64,000 nucleotides of DNA from Paenibacillus pedocola (lineage in GTDB: Bacteria; Bacillota; Bacilli; Paenibacillales; Paenibacillaceae): the NCBI RefSeq assembly GCF_031599675.1, contig NZ_CP134223.1, positions 434,001-498,000 on the forward strand. Reading direction: 5' to 3'. The stretch's first letter is position 1. Each line of letters begins with the position of its first letter. Both the position numbers and the translations under genes were made by a program. Shown in pieces: positions 33,520 to 43,304 of the stretch. The notes beneath the pieces were generated by a model. It did not search any database and was not told where the DNA came from. It saw only the letters and a program-made list of their open reading frames with translations.

Positions 33520-33885
33520 ATGGAGCCGGCGGCACTTGAAGAATGCGACAACACATGTAGTGGTTCGGAGCTGGGGCCTGAGACTGCGGCGCTCATTCTG
33601 CCTGACCGGGGAACCACGGATAAAATGGCGGAGATGTTCAAAGCACTGGGCGACCCTACAAGGGTAAGGCTCATCTACGCATTGTCGCAGAGAGAGCTGT
33701 GTGTCCACGATTTGTCCTCCATCCTGGACATGGGGCAATCGGCGGTATCCCATCAGCTCCGCTATTTGCGTAATCTGCGGATTGTGAAGCGCCGCAAAGA
33801 AGGCAAGACGGTATATTATTCGCTGAACGATGCGCATGTCGAGCAGATTTTTCTGCAGACGCATGAGCATATCCGGCACGAATAG
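33520..33885 (+). CDS. ArsR/SmtB-family metal sensor (CzrA/CadC-like)
   Basis: A 121-residue winged-helix repressor. The N terminus has CDNTC, as in CadC-type alpha3N sites; helix 3 has ELCVHDLSS, one Cys where CadC has two. Recognition helix QSAVSHQLRYLRN. The C-terminal helix has NDAHVEQIF and THEHIRHE, giving the Asp/His and His/His ligands of the alpha5 zinc site of CzrA/SmtB. It may therefore sense Zn, Cd or both. AGGAGG precedes ATG. It lies beside a zinc exporter and a Cd/Zn ATPase, whose promoters share a candidate operator. Confidence 0.9.
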   Translation: MEPAALEECDNTCSGSELGPETAALILPDRGTTDKMAEMFKALGDPTRVRLIYALSQRELCVHDLSSILDMGQSAVSHQLRYLRNLRIVKRRKEGKTVYYSLNDAHVEQIFLQTHEHIRHE

Positions 33886-33897
33886 ATGGGCTAGACG

Positions 33898-33946
33898 GAA
33901 GAAACCGTCCCTAACGGCTAATAAGCCTGAGGGACGGTTTCTTTTT
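33898..33946. terminator. Bidirectional terminator between the metal sensor and czcD
   Basis: AAGAAACCGTCCC pairs with GGGACGGTTTCTT, followed by T-rich sequence, between convergent genes. Confidence 0.88.
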
Positions 33947-33963
33947 GAATGAATCAGGCAGGC

Positions 33964-34920
33964 TTATACTTTCAAATGGTCATGCTGTAGGGAAGAGTTC
34001 TCCACTTGCAGGGTGGCATGCTGAATGCCGAACTTCTGCTCTACGAGGCGCACGGCCTGCTGCAGAATGTCCTGCTGGACGCTGTGATCCTCTATCAGCA
34101 GATGGGCGCTCAGTGCATCAAGTCCTGATGTGATACTCCAGATATGCAGATCATGAACATCAATGACGCCCTCGATATGCAGCAGCTCTCTTCTGACATC
34201 ATCGGAATTCACTGTGAGCGGGGTGCCCTCCATCAGGATATGGAATGCCTGCCTGATTACGCTCCAGGCGCTCCGCAGAATGAGCAGTGCCACAATTACA
34301 CTAATTATGGGATCAGCAATGTACCAGGAGAATACATTCATGACAAGCCCGGCAATCAGTGCCCCTACAGAGCCAAGGGCATCGCTGACAATATGAAGAT
34401 AAGCGCTGCGGATGTTGATATTCGCGGTTCCGCTGCTTTTGCGCATTAGCGACCAGGCGCTGACGAGGTTGGCCAGCAATCCGACTGCTGCGATGATTAT
34501 CATGGTGCCGCTGGCAACCTCCGGAGGCGCATTGAAGCGCTGGAACGCTTCCCACAGAATAAATCCGGCAATGACAAACAATGTAACCCCATTGAACAGG
34601 GCGGCCATAATTTCGAATCTGTGAAACCCGTAGGAATTCTTCGAGGTTGGCGGCTTGGCTGCAAAGATCATGGCAACAAGACTTAATGCCAGGGATGCGG
34701 TATCGCTCAGCATATGCCCGGAATCTGAGAGCAGAGCCAGGCTGTCTGTAACAAGTCCCCCGAAAAATTCGAGCAGCATAATACCGCCGGTAATGAGTAA
34801 TGCGATCGTTAGACCCTTACGGTCACCGGGCGAATGAGAGTGTGCGTGCCCGTGCACGTGACTATGATTATGACTGTGGTCCGCATGTGTATGATCATGA
34901 TCATGACTATGATGATTCAT
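33964..34920 (-). CDS. czcD: CzcD-like cation diffusion facilitator
   Basis: A 318-residue zinc/cadmium/cobalt-proton antiporter. The N-terminal 30 residues contain 13 His in alternating HxH form, a metal-collecting tail. Six transmembrane helices follow; the metal site is seen as LLSDSGHMLSDTA in TM2 and LHIVSDALGS in TM5. A C-terminal cytoplasmic domain (residues 225-310) has DVHDLHIWSI. It is divergent from the cadA-like gene, with a candidate ArsR-family operator 25 bases upstream. Confidence 0.93.
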   Translation of the reverse strand: MNHHSHDHDHTHADHSHNHSHVHGHAHSHSPGDRKGLTIALLITGGIMLLEFFGGLVTDSLALLSDSGHMLSDTASLALSLVAMIFAAKPPTSKNSYGFHRFEIMAALFNGVTLFVIAGFILWEAFQRFNAPPEVASGTMIIIAAVGLLANLVSAWSLMRKSSGTANINIRSAYLHIVSDALGSVGALIAGLVMNVFSWYIADPIISVIVALLILRSAWSVIRQAFHILMEGTPLTVNSDDVRRELLHIEGVIDVHDLHIWSITSGLDALSAHLLIEDHSVQQDILQQAVRLVEQKFGIQHATLQVENSSLQHDHLKV

Positions 34921-34944
34921 AAAGATACCCCTTCCTCAAATAAC

Positions 34945-34964
34945 ATATGAATGATTGCTCATAT
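34945..34964. promoter_or_regulatory. Metal-sensor operator upstream of czcD
   Basis: ATATGA-N8-TCATAT, an inverted repeat with the size and A/T character of CzrA/CadC-type operators. An identical arrangement precedes the cadA-like gene. Confidence 0.75.
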
Positions 34965-35110
34965 ATCAATATTATTCTTGTTTAGGCGTAATTACAAGGC
35001 CATACTTTTCAGGCAAGAACATTCATTAGCATCCTAAAATAATGGAGAAACTATACAAATCCTGCGTTGACACCGCAAGTTTAACAGGAATATAATGTGT
35101 TTAAGTTAAC

Positions 35111-35130
35111 ATATGAACAAATACTCATAT
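35111..35130. promoter_or_regulatory. Metal-sensor operator upstream of cadA-like gene
   Basis: ATATGA-N8-TCATAT, same arms and spacing as the operator upstream of czcD, 28 bases before the TTG start at 35159. Confidence 0.75.
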
Positions 35131-35158
35131 ATAGTTTTATCCAAGGGAGATGAGTCAT

Positions 35159-37432
35159 TTGAGCACGGCAGAGGGGCAAGTGAAACGCCAGTGGATGCTT
35201 GAAGGGCTGGACTGCGCAAATTGCGCCATGAAAATTGAGAATAAGGTTAAAAAAATCGAGGGCGTATCCTCCTGCTCCGTCAACTTCACCATGAAAATGA
35301 TGACACTGGAGACCGCGGCCTCCGAGGCAGAGACGATCTCAGAGCAGGCGCGGCAGACGGTACTATCGCTTGAACCGCATGTGAAGCTCAGGGAAATGAA
35401 GACCGGAGCCATCCGGAAGCCGCTGCAGTCCGGCAGCTTCCGTACCGGCCATCCCGGCGAAGCAGGCGGTCATGCCCATGATGCCCATCATGATCATGAT
35501 CACAGTCAGGGGACTGCGCATCAGCATGAGGATACTCCTGAGGAAGCCCATGGCCACAGTCATGATCACGGGACAGGCGATACACGCCGCATCCTGCTGC
35601 GGCTGGCCGGGGGCGGTCTCCTGGCTGCCGCGGGAATGTTCCTGCCGGTCAGCGGAATTCCGGAGCTGCTGCTCTTCCTGGCCGCTTATCTTATTGTCGG
35701 CGGTGAGGTTGTGTTGTCAGCAGCCCGCAATATTATCCGGGGCCAGGTGTTTGATGAGAATTTCCTGATGGCTCTGGCGACGATTGGGGCCTTTGCCATT
35801 GGTGAATATCCCGAAGGCGTCGCCGTCATGCTCTTTTATCAGGTTGGCGAGCTGTTCCAGGGGATGGCGGTTAACCGTTCGCGCCGTTCCATAACGGCAC
35901 TGATGGATATCCGGCCGGAATTCGCCTATCTCAAGGAAGGCGGCAATCTGCGCCGGGTTTCGCCGGAGGAAGTGGAGATCGGCGATGTGATCGTCGTGAA
36001 GCCGGGCGAGAAGGTTCCGCTGGACGGAACCATTCTGGAAGGCAGGGCGATGATGGACACCTCGGCACTTACCGGCGAATCGGTACCGCGTTCAGCTGAA
36101 CCGGGCAGTCAGGTGCTGAGCGGGTTTATTAACCAAAGTGGCGTAATTACGGTGGAAGTTACGCAGACGTTCGGGGATTCGGCAGTATCCAAAATTCTTG
36201 AGCTGGTGCAGAATGCAGCTGGAAACAAAGCGAAAACAGAAAATTTCATTACCAAATTTGCCCGTGGATACACACCAGTAGTTGTGATTACAGCCTTGCT
36301 TCTGGCGGTCCTTCCTCCACTGGTGCTGAGCGGGGCGACATTCTCAGATTGGATTTACCGTGCGCTGGTCTTTCTCGTCATTTCATGTCCCTGTGCGCTG
36401 GTCGTTTCCATTCCGCTCGGCTTCTTCGGAGGGATTGGAGCAGCTTCACGCAGCGGCATCCTGGTCAAGGGCAGTAATTTCCTGGAGGCGCTGAACGATG
36501 TGAAGATTGTCGTGTTCGATAAGACAGGTACGCTGACTAAAGGTCAGTTCACTGTAACGGGAATCTATCCTTCGGAGGGTTTCACCGAAGAAGAGCTGCT
36601 GCGGACGGCTGCCTATGCGGAGAGCCATTCCAGCCATCCGATTGCCGCATCTATCCGCGCAGCATATGGCAAGGAGATTTCCGGAGAAGCTACTGCGGAC
36701 TACAATGAAATCTCCGGTCACGGGATTGAGGTTACAGTAGAAGGCAGAGCAGTTCTCGCCGGAAATGCAAGGCTGATGGAACGTGAAGGGATTGCCTCAA
36801 GTACCCCGGCGCAGATGGGGACCATTGTTCATCTGGCCGTGGAGCATAAGTATGCCGGGTATCTTGTAATTGCTGATGAGGTGAAGGAAGACTCGTTGTC
36901 GGCAATCCAAGCGCTTGAGGCGCTCGGCATCCGCAAAACCGTTATGCTGACAGGTGACACTACTGCAGTTGCTGAGGCCGTTGGCCGGCAGCTGGGAATC
37001 GGCGAGGTTCATGCCGGGCTGCTGCCGCAACATAAGGTCGAGGTTATCGAGCGTTTGGAGCGCGGGAAAAGCCAGCGCGAGAAGATTATTTTTGTCGGTG
37101 ACGGCATTAACGATACGCCGGTGCTGGCGAGAGCGGATGTCGGGATAGCGATGGGCGGACTAGGCTCGGATGCAGCCATTGAAGCGGCGGATATTGTTAT
37201 TATGACGGATGAACCTTCGAAAATTGCGGCGGCGATTGGTATTGCCAAGCGTACACGGACTATTGTCTGGCAGAACATTATTTTCGCTCTGGCTGTCAAA
37301 GCGGTGTTCCTGCTGCTTGGCGCCTTCGGGATTGCAACGATGTGGGAAGCGGTATTCTCGGATGTGGGCGTCACGGTGCTTGCCGTGCTCAACAGTGTCC
37401 GTGCATTGCAGGTTCCGAATAAATTGGCATAA
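35159..37432 (+). CDS. cadA: CadA/ZntA-like heavy-metal P1B-type ATPase
   Basis: A 757-residue Zn/Cd/Pb efflux ATPase. One N-terminal metal-binding domain has GLDCANC. A His/Asp-rich linker (about residues 95-140, with HAHDAHHDHDHS and HGHSHDHG) follows, then eight transmembrane helices with the CPC site in ISCPCALVVSIP (near 408). DKTGT is near 453, with SSHPIAASI and GDGINDTPVL further on. The CPC motif followed by ALVVS, and the HMA sequence, indicate Zn/Cd rather than Cu. AGGGAG directly abuts ATG 35150, so TTG 35159, 9 bases further, is the better start. It is monocistronic. Confidence 0.93.
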   Translation: MSTAEGQVKRQWMLEGLDCANCAMKIENKVKKIEGVSSCSVNFTMKMMTLETAASEAETISEQARQTVLSLEPHVKLREMKTGAIRKPLQSGSFRTGHPGEAGGHAHDAHHDHDHSQGTAHQHEDTPEEAHGHSHDHGTGDTRRILLRLAGGGLLAAAGMFLPVSGIPELLLFLAAYLIVGGEVVLSAARNIIRGQVFDENFLMALATIGAFAIGEYPEGVAVMLFYQVGELFQGMAVNRSRRSITALMDIRPEFAYLKEGGNLRRVSPEEVEIGDVIVVKPGEKVPLDGTILEGRAMMDTSALTGESVPRSAEPGSQVLSGFINQSGVITVEVTQTFGDSAVSKILELVQNAAGNKAKTENFITKFARGYTPVVVITALLLAVLPPLVLSGATFSDWIYRALVFLVISCPCALVVSIPLGFFGGIGAASRSGILVKGSNFLEALNDVKIVVFDKTGTLTKGQFTVTGIYPSEGFTEEELLRTAAYAESHSSHPIAASIRAAYGKEISGEATADYNEISGHGIEVTVEGRAVLAGNARLMEREGIASSTPAQMGTIVHLAVEHKYAGYLVIADEVKEDSLSAIQALEALGIRKTVMLTGDTTAVAEAVGRQLGIGEVHAGLLPQHKVEVIERLERGKSQREKIIFVGDGINDTPVLARADVGIAMGGLGSDAAIEAADIVIMTDEPSKIAAAIGIAKRTRTIVWQNIIFALAVKAVFLLLGAFGIATMWEAVFSDVGVTVLAVLNSVRALQVPNKLA

Positions 37433-37623
37433 GCTTAGCTGATGCGTCAGCAAATCAAATAATTGAAGAAATATGAAAAATAAGTCTTTTAGATTCCATA
37501 ATGTGGGTCTACAGGCTTATTTTTTGTTGTTTATATAATGTAAATTGTCTGTTCTTGCCGATATATAAGCAGGGATTTACAGCATATGGAAAAGAGAAAT
37601 TAGGACTGCTGGGAGGACTAAGG

Positions 37624-39654
37624 GTGGAGAGCAAAGCGGATAGCTGGACAAAAGTGAAAATGAAAGCAACAAAAAGTAAATCGGCCTCGGTGCAAAGAAA
37701 ATGGTCACTGGTTGTATTAGCCATTTCGATTGTGCCTTTACTGGGGTCTACTATCTTTTTTACCCAGTATTTTGGCGGGGTAACAAAAGATGACAGCGAA
37801 GCATTGGCGGAAACGATTCTGGATATGAATGCCTCGCGGCTGGATGAATGGCTGATGTCCAAAACATCGGCGGTGCAGGAGCTGGTGGCCCAGCATCCTG
37901 AATTCGATACTTCGAAACCGGAGACTATTTTCCCGGTTGTTAAGGTGATGGAGGACAGCGACAAGCAGTCTGAGGGCTATAGTGTCATTAATAAAGACGG
38001 GCTTTTGACCAATATGCTGGGACTTACGGCCGATATGGGGAAAGCGGATTATTTTCTCAAAGCCAAGGGGACCTTGACTCCGGCGGTAGCCGGCATGACC
38101 TATCTTGAGCCGCTTAGCAAATATATTATTCCGGTAGTTGTTCCGGTTGTGGGGCAGGATAAGCAGTTTGCCGGCGGGATCGCCTTCTCGGTTACACCGG
38201 AAATGATGATGGAAATGGCCAAAAGCATCAAGGTGGCAGAGAGCGGTTACGGATATGTCATCTCGGGAACAGGCGACTATTACGCCTATTTTGATACCCA
38301 GCGCATCGGGAAGAACATCGCAGATTACGCTAAAGAACCAGCCATGAAGAACGCAGTCAAAACCATTCTGGCCGGAGAAAGCGGTTCGGTAACGTACAAA
38401 GGCGAGGACGGCAAAAAAGTCATTACATATTTCAAAAAGGTTCCCGGTACAGACTGGAAGCTGCTGATTAATGTGCCCAAAAGCGAAATTTATGCCAAGG
38501 TGACCTCGGCCCAGATGATAGCTTCTATTTTCGTGGCTGTTGTCATTATTGTGGTTGTATTCTTATCGCTGTATCTGACCCGCCGGGTTGTAAAACCGAT
38601 TACGGCTATCTCCCAAGTAATGAAGCGGGTGACAGAGGGCCGGTTAAGCGAGCGGGTAGTTGTAGCGTCAGACGATGAGATTGGCCAGATGAGCCAGAGC
38701 ATTAATGAAATGATTGATTCGCTATCCGGCATTGTCACAATGATTGATGCAACTGTGGTAGAAGTGGCGGCTTCTGCTAAAGGCTTGCTGGGGTATGCCA
38801 AGGAGTCTTCAGATACCTCGGCGGAGATTGCCGAAGTTATCAAAGAAGTAGCTCAAGGCATGGAAGAGCAGTTCAGAGGCTCGGAGCAGTCCGCTCGCGC
38901 GACAGAGGAAATGGCCGTGGGTCTGCAGAAAATTGCGGAATCTTCGGTGAGTGTGTCCGATCAGGCGGAAAGTGTAAGCGCAAAGGTGGAACACGGCTAC
39001 CAGGGAATTCAGTCCACACTGGAACAAATGACGGTCATCAGTTCCACTGCCGGCCAGACCGCAGAGCTGATTACTACCCTTACACAGCAGTCAGAGCAGA
39101 TTGGGCAAATCGTTGATGTGATTTCCGAGATTTCCAATCAGACGGGGCTGCTGTCGTTGAATGCGTCTATCGAGGCTGCCAGAGCGGGTGAACACGGCCG
39201 GGGCTTCGGTGTGGTAGCAAATGAAGTGAAGAAGCTGGCGGAACGGACGAACATCTCGATCGTGCATATTGTAGAACTGATCCGGCAAATCCAGACCTCG
39301 ACGCTAAATGCGGCCGATTCGATGGAGAAGAGTATTACTGAAATCGGTGAGGGTATGAATAAAATGAAGAGTGTCGGAGCTACCTTCGATCATATCCGTT
39401 CGTCGATGCGTGAAGTTTCGACGCAAATTCAGGATGTATCCGCCATTAACGAACAGATGTCGGCGGGAACAGAAGAGATTACAGCTTCCGTCTCCGATAT
39501 GCTGACGATTGCCAGAAATTCGTCGGAAAATGCCCAAATGGTTGCCGAGGCTTCCGAAGAGCAAAAGGAACTGATGAAGAAAGTGGTGACTTCGGCACAA
39601 TCCCTGACGCTGATGATGTCTGAGCTGAAGGTTGAAATCGAGAGGTACCGGTAA
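37624..39654 (+). CDS. Methyl-accepting chemotaxis protein (Cache type)
   Basis: A 676-residue chemoreceptor. TM1 is at about 30-50, then an extracellular double-Cache-like domain (about 55-300, with [17 protein letters not shown]). TM2 is at about 305-325, then HAMP ([19 protein letters not shown]). The cytoplasmic signalling coiled coil has the CheA/CheW tip [20 protein letters not shown] and [25 protein letters not shown] lies 7 bases before GTG 37624; the longer frame upstream is A/T rich and not supported. The ligand is probably a small organic molecule. No other che genes are nearby. Confidence 0.92.
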   Translation: MESKADSWTKVKMKATKSKSASVQRKWSLVVLAISIVPLLGSTIFFTQYFGGVTKDDSEALAETILDMNASRLDEWLMSKTSAVQELVAQHPEFDTSKPETIFPVVKVMEDSDKQSEGYSVINKDGLLTNMLGLTADMGKADYFLKAKGTLTPAVAGMTYLEPLSKYIIPVVVPVVGQDKQFAGGIAFSVTPEMMMEMAKSIKVAESGYGYVISGTGDYYAYFDTQRIGKNIADYAKEPAMKNAVKTILAGESGSVTYKGEDGKKVITYFKKVPGTDWKLLINVPKSEIYAKVTSAQMIASIFVAVVIIVVVFLSLYLTRRVVKPITAISQVMKRVTEGRLSERVVVASDDEIGQMSQSINEMIDSLSGIVTMIDATVVEVAASAKGLLGYAKESSDTSAEIAEVIKEVAQGMEEQFRGSEQSARATEEMAVGLQKIAESSVSVSDQAESVSAKVEHGYQGIQSTLEQMTVISSTAGQTAELITTLTQQSEQIGQIVDVISEISNQTGLLSLNASIEAARAGEHGRGFGVVANEVKKLAERTNISIVHIVELIRQIQTSTLNAADSMEKSITEIGEGMNKMKSVGATFDHIRSSMREVSTQIQDVSAINEQMSAGTEEITASVSDMLTIARNSSENAQMVAEASEEQKELMKKVVTSAQSLTLMMSELKVEIERYR

Positions 39655-39675
39655 AGAACAGGAATAAAGAAGTGC

Positions 39676-39720
39676 TACAGCAGCAAGCCCCCCTATAGAA
39701 TTAGGGGGGCTTGCTGTGTA
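39676..39720. terminator. Bidirectional terminator between chemoreceptor and ldh
   Basis: AGCAAGCCCCCCTAT pairs with AGGGGGGCTTGCT around a short A/T loop. Confidence 0.88.
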
Positions 39721-39729
39721 GCAATCAGC

Positions 39730-40692
39730 CTATATTTTTTGTTCCAGGTTCAGGCTTTCGATACCGGAACGTATGATGCCGCAGGAGGCATCGAACTTCG
39801 CGAACTCCTGATCATTGAGATTCAGCTCCAGCAGCTCCTGGATACCGCCTCCGCCGATAATTGCCGGTGCACCGGCGCATACATCCCGTTGCCCGTACTC
39901 GCCGTCAAGAATCGCCGAGACCGCAATGATTTTGTGCTCGTCATTCAGAATCGAGCGGGTAATATAGGCCAGCGCACTGCCAATGCCGAAATGGGTCGAC
40001 CCTTTGCGGGTGAAGATTTCCCAGCCTGCGTCTTTAGTCTTGCGGGCAATATCATCCAGATCGAGACTGCGGAACCGTTCACGGTGCTGCTCCATAATCT
40101 GCAGCAGCGGTTTGCCGCCGATCGTGACATGAGACCAGGCAACGAATTGGGACTCGCCATGCTCGCCGAGCGCGTAGCCGTTAACGCTGCGCGGATCGAT
40201 CGAGAACACTTCGGAGAGCAGTGTCTTCAGGCGTGAAGAGTCAATGGAAGTGCCGGTTCCGATAATCCGGTGGCGCGGCAGGCCGGAAATTTTCCATACC
40301 ATATAAGTAACAATATCGACCGGATTGGCAGCCACCACGAAGATGCCGTCGAATCCGCTGGCCATGATTTCCGTAATAATTTCTCTGGTTATGACAGCAG
40401 CGTCGTCCAGAACATCCAGCCTGGTCTGGCCAGGCTTGGGATTGGCTCCGGCGGTCAGAATGACAACATCCATATTGCCGCAGTCACTGGCGGTGCCGGC
40501 ATATACTTTGGTCCTTGTACCTGTGAAATCCATGCAATGCGAGAGGTCAAGCGCTTGTGCCATGGCGCGGTCATAGGTGCGGTCGACCATCATGATCTCA
40601 TCGCATATCGCCTGGTTGACCATGGAATAGGCACAGCTGGAACCTACATTGCCGGAGCCGACGATCGCCACTTTTCTCGATTTTGTTTTCAA
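39730..40692 (-). CDS. ldh: L-lactate dehydrogenase
   Basis: A 320-residue NAD-dependent enzyme interconverting pyruvate and lactate. Rossmann motif VGSGNVGSS; the substrate loop [10 protein letters not shown] has Gln before Thr-Arg, which favours lactate over malate. NPVDIVTY and LGEHGES supply the catalytic Asp and His. The frame opens at GTG 40707, but GAGGGC is better placed for TTG 40692, giving [12 protein letters not shown], the usual length. It is monocistronic. No clear Rex-type site was found in its upstream region. Confidence 0.93.
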   Translation of the reverse strand: MKTKSRKVAIVGSGNVGSSCAYSMVNQAICDEIMMVDRTYDRAMAQALDLSHCMDFTGTRTKVYAGTASDCGNMDVVILTAGANPKPGQTRLDVLDDAAVITREIITEIMASGFDGIFVVAANPVDIVTYMVWKISGLPRHRIIGTGTSIDSSRLKTLLSEVFSIDPRSVNGYALGEHGESQFVAWSHVTIGGKPLLQIMEQHRERFRSLDLDDIARKTKDAGWEIFTRKGSTHFGIGSALAYITRSILNDEHKIIAVSAILDGEYGQRDVCAGAPAIIGGGGIQELLELNLNDQEFAKFDASCGIIRSGIESLNLEQKI

Positions 40693-40886
40693 ATGCCTTG
40701 CCCTCACTCTCTAAAAGTAATACCCATGCCTACATTTTACCTGATCTTACCGTAAGTTACCTGACATCAGAATGAAAAATACGGTGCCGATCTTCCGGTT
40801 TTTGACACAATTAACACAGGAAGTCATCATTTTCCGGGCGGTCTATATAGATATTGTATGCAGAAAATGTGATTACGGGATATAAG

Positions 40887-40995
40887 TTGACAAACATATG
40901 CTAAATTATATTAGTTGTGTGACAAGAAATTGCGGGCAAGGACGAAAAGAGCATTCATGCGCCCGCCGGGTCGATGGAATGCTCTCTTTTGTGAA
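40887..40995 (+). ncRNA. Candidate small RNA: promoter plus terminator without a gene
   Basis: TTGACA (40887-40892) and TATTAG (40909-40914) on the plus strand are followed by about 75 bases ending in a hairpin, AGAGCATTC (40948-40956) with GAATGCTCT (40977-40985), and TTTTG. GCGGGC (40933-40938) can instead pair with GCCCGC (40961-40966) in the hairpin loop, giving an alternative fold. The hairpin also serves as minus-strand terminator for ccdC, which may be its only role. Confidence 0.35.
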
Positions 40996-41016
40996 TAATG
41001 CAGTGCGGCTTGAGGC

Positions 41017-41523
41017 TTAGCCCCGTGTCTGCGGAATACGGGTCTCAGGGGGAGCCATAAGAGTGTAGCGCTTATACATGAACACCCGCCAGTGAAGAAT
41101 CATACCGAAGGCCAAGATGAAGAACAGGCCGCCGGATTGCGGAATCGATACATATTGGTTGATGAACTCATGCAGTACGGTGCGGATCAGCAGCAGACCG
41201 AGCAGAATGAAGGCGAAGCTCTTGGAACGCTGGGCGTAAATCTGGCCCTCCCGTGCTTCGAATTTGGTACTGCGCATCAGCGGATAGGCAAAAATAAACC
41301 AGCCGATCAGGAAAGCCAGCACCGCCCACCACCAGGGGAAGCGCACCTCAGGTACTACGAACATGGCAAAGCCTGTTGACATGCCGAGCGGCGGAATCCA
41401 TATTTTGCGGATGGTCACCGGGCGTGAGCTTGCCTTCAGACGGATAAAAATAACCATCAGCGCCATAAACACGGCTCCCAGAGTGGAGCCCACATGCAGA
41501 AGCGAGGGGTTAATATTGCCCAT
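41017..41523 (-). CDS. ccdC: CcdC-family membrane protein
   Basis: A 168-residue integral membrane protein with five predicted helices. IRLKASSRPVTIRKIWIPPLGMSTG and the PEVRFPWWWAV region, followed by GGLFFILAFGMILHWRVFMYKRY, match the CcdC (DUF1453) family. The family is named for its link to cytochrome c maturation in Bacillus, although its precise role is not settled. No ccdA or ResABC genes are near. Encoded alone, with a terminator at 40948-40985. Confidence 0.8.
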   Translation of the reverse strand: MGNINPSLLHVGSTLGAVFMALMVIFIRLKASSRPVTIRKIWIPPLGMSTGFAMFVVPEVRFPWWWAVLAFLIGWFIFAYPLMRSTKFEAREGQIYAQRSKSFAFILLGLLLIRTVLHEFINQYVSIPQSGGLFFILAFGMILHWRVFMYKRYTLMAPPETRIPQTRG

Positions 41524-41618
41524 GATACACGTTCCTCTCTGTGATTTGTGTCACTTATTTTTTCATTATAGCAGATATTTCTATATATACAGAATGGGGG
41601 GCGTACAGCAATCAATGA

Positions 41619-41657
41619 ACATAATAAACCCGCCAGGGGATCCTGACGGGTTCATTA
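41619..41657 (-). terminator. Terminator after glsB-like gene
   Basis: ATAAT.AACCCG.CAGG pairs with CCTG.CGGGTT.ATTAT around a GGAT loop, between the glsB-like stop and the ccdC promoter. Confidence 0.75.
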
Positions 41658-41705
41658 TGCAAGTATAAGTTTTAACAGGTTCAAGGTCGCTCATAACTAT
41701 GCAGA

Positions 41706-41966
41706 TTAAGAGCGGCTGCGTCCGCCGACCGAACGAAGGATCAGGCTGACGATAAAGATCAGGACGATCGCACCGATAAGTGAAGGGAAGACATAGAAAT
41801 CACTGATCTTAGGTCCCCAGCTTCCCAGCAGCATGCCGCCGAGCCATGAACCAAGAATACCGGCAATGATGTTACCGATAATACCTCCCGGAATATCTCT
41901 GCCCATAATCAGGCCTGCCAACCAACCAATCACGCCACCGACAATCAACATCCATAATAAACTCAT
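41706..41966 (-). CDS. GlsB/YeaQ/YmgE-family stress membrane protein
   Basis: An 86-residue protein with three transmembrane helices and the Gly-rich repeats GGVIGWLAGLIMGRDIPGGI and AGILGSWLGGMLLG that define the transglycosylase-associated (GlsB) family. It sits in the cytoplasmic membrane and is linked to general stress and phage/antibiotic tolerance in other bacteria; its activity is unknown. A sigma-B-like promoter lies 50-74 bases upstream. Confidence 0.9.
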   Translation of the reverse strand: MSLLWMLIVGGVIGWLAGLIMGRDIPGGIIGNIIAGILGSWLGGMLLGSWGPKISDFYVFPSLIGAIVLIFIVSLILRSVGGRSRS

Positions 41967-42015
41967 GATGCTTCAGCTCCTTTGTATGTGTTTGTGTTTC
42001 TTCGATGGTTACTAT

Positions 42016-42040
42016 TAACCCTCGACTCGTACGTTTAAAC
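42016..42040 (-). promoter_or_regulatory. Sigma-B-like promoter of the glsB-type gene
   Basis: Minus strand GTTTAA (42040-42035), 13-base spacer, GGGTTA (42021-42016). One mismatch to the sigma-B consensus GTTTAA-N12-15-GGGWAW. Confidence 0.55.
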
Positions 42041-42099
42041 CATGTGAGAAATTTTGTGGTGATGCATATTTTGTATATCAGTATGCCCTATAAATGGCT

Positions 42100-42126
42100 G
42101 TTTAACACGGTTCATGTGCCGGGTAT
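42100..42126 (+). promoter_or_regulatory. Sigma-B-like promoter upstream of the lactonase gene
   Basis: GTTTAA (42100-42105), 15-base spacer, GGGTAT (42121-42126), an exact match to the sigma-B-type -35 and -10. It is divergent from the similar promoter of the glsB-type gene. Confidence 0.6.
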
Positions 42127-42244
42127 ATAAACATGTTATAGTGAAAAAGAAGCGCGGATGTGAGTGAACACTCCACTGCATAGGGTATACATAAGTAAAG
42201 GGAAATAAGCCTATGCGCTACTTACTATAAAAGGGGATACTGCC

Positions 42245-43303
42245 ATGCACCAGCCTAATGAAGTATTGTTTTACATTGGAACCTACAACACTAAAGAAGA
42301 GGAGGCTATCCTGCTGGGGGCCCTGGACAAGGAAACAGGGGAAATGCGGGTGCTGAACGGTACAAAGGGCATCGAGAATCCGTCCTATCTGGCCTTAAAC
42401 CGTTCGGGCACCGTACTCTATGCGGTAAGCGAGCAGGATGAGGGTGAGGTTCATGCCTTTGCCGTGGAAGACGGTACCGGGGCGCTGCATCCGCTGGGCG
42501 GCAGACGTACGGAAGGCGGAGCACCCTGTTATGTCTCCATCCGTCCGCAAGGCGATTACATATTTGTAGCCAATTATATGGGGGGTAATGTGAATGCCTT
42601 TCCGGTGAATACCGATGGTTCACTTGGAGAGATGTCTGCCCAGGTAAGGCATGAGGGTTCAGGAATCCGTCAGGACCGGCAGGAAGCGCCGCATCCCCAT
42701 TCGGTTATTCCTGACAGTACCGGCGGGCGTGTGCTGGTCTGCGATCTGGGCATCGATCAGGTGCTGCTTTACCGTGTCGAGGACGGCAAGCTGATTACGC
42801 ACCGTGAGGTGAATCTGCCGCCGGGCGCGGGACCGCGCCACTTGGCCGTGCATCCGTCGAAGCAGTGGATCTATCTGATAAATGAGCTGGACAGCACCAT
42901 TACTGTCTTTGCCAATGATGAACAGAACGGTGACCTCAAACTATTGCAAAGCCTCAGTTCATTGCCGGAAAATTATACTGCCGGCAGCGATGATACTGCT
43001 GCGGATATCCATGTCTCCCCATGCGGACGGTTCCTGTATGCTTCTAACCGCGGCCATGACAGTGTGGGTTTATTCTATATAGACGCTGAGACAGGGCTGC
43101 TGGAGTCTGGCGATTGGGTGATATCCGGCGGGCGGACCCCGCGTAATTTTACAATTATCGGCGGCATGCTGCTTGCGGCCAACCAGAACAGCAACAATAT
43201 CGTATCGTTCAGAATCGACAGAGAGAGCGGACGGCTGATTCCTACCGGCAACGAACTGGAAATCACAGCACCGGTCTGCCTGACCCCCTTGCAGCTAATA
43301 TAG
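42245..43303 (+). CDS. pgl: Lactonase-family beta-propeller (6-phosphogluconolactonase type)
   Basis: A 352-residue seven-bladed propeller. N-terminal YIGTYNTKEEEAILLGALD, repeated blade motifs such as NPSYLALNRSGTVLYAV, PCYVSIRPQGDYIFVANY and PRHLAVHPSKQWIYLINE, and the HPHSVIPD loop match the Pgl/YkgB family. It hydrolyses 6-phosphogluconolactone in the pentose phosphate pathway or a related lactone. AAAGGGG precedes the ATG. A sigma-B-like promoter about 120 bases upstream suggests stress induction. Confidence 0.9.
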   Translation: MHQPNEVLFYIGTYNTKEEEAILLGALDKETGEMRVLNGTKGIENPSYLALNRSGTVLYAVSEQDEGEVHAFAVEDGTGALHPLGGRRTEGGAPCYVSIRPQGDYIFVANYMGGNVNAFPVNTDGSLGEMSAQVRHEGSGIRQDRQEAPHPHSVIPDSTGGRVLVCDLGIDQVLLYRVEDGKLITHREVNLPPGAGPRHLAVHPSKQWIYLINELDSTITVFANDEQNGDLKLLQSLSSLPENYTAGSDDTAADIHVSPCGRFLYASNRGHDSVGLFYIDAETGLLESGDWVISGGRTPRNFTIIGGMLLAANQNSNNIVSFRIDRESGRLIPTGNELEITAPVCLTPLQLI

Positions 43304-43304
43304 A

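Noticed and set aside
40700..41000. Rex-type operator upstream of ldh
   Set aside because: TTGTG and ACAA words occur but not with the TTGTGA-N6-TCACAA arrangement.
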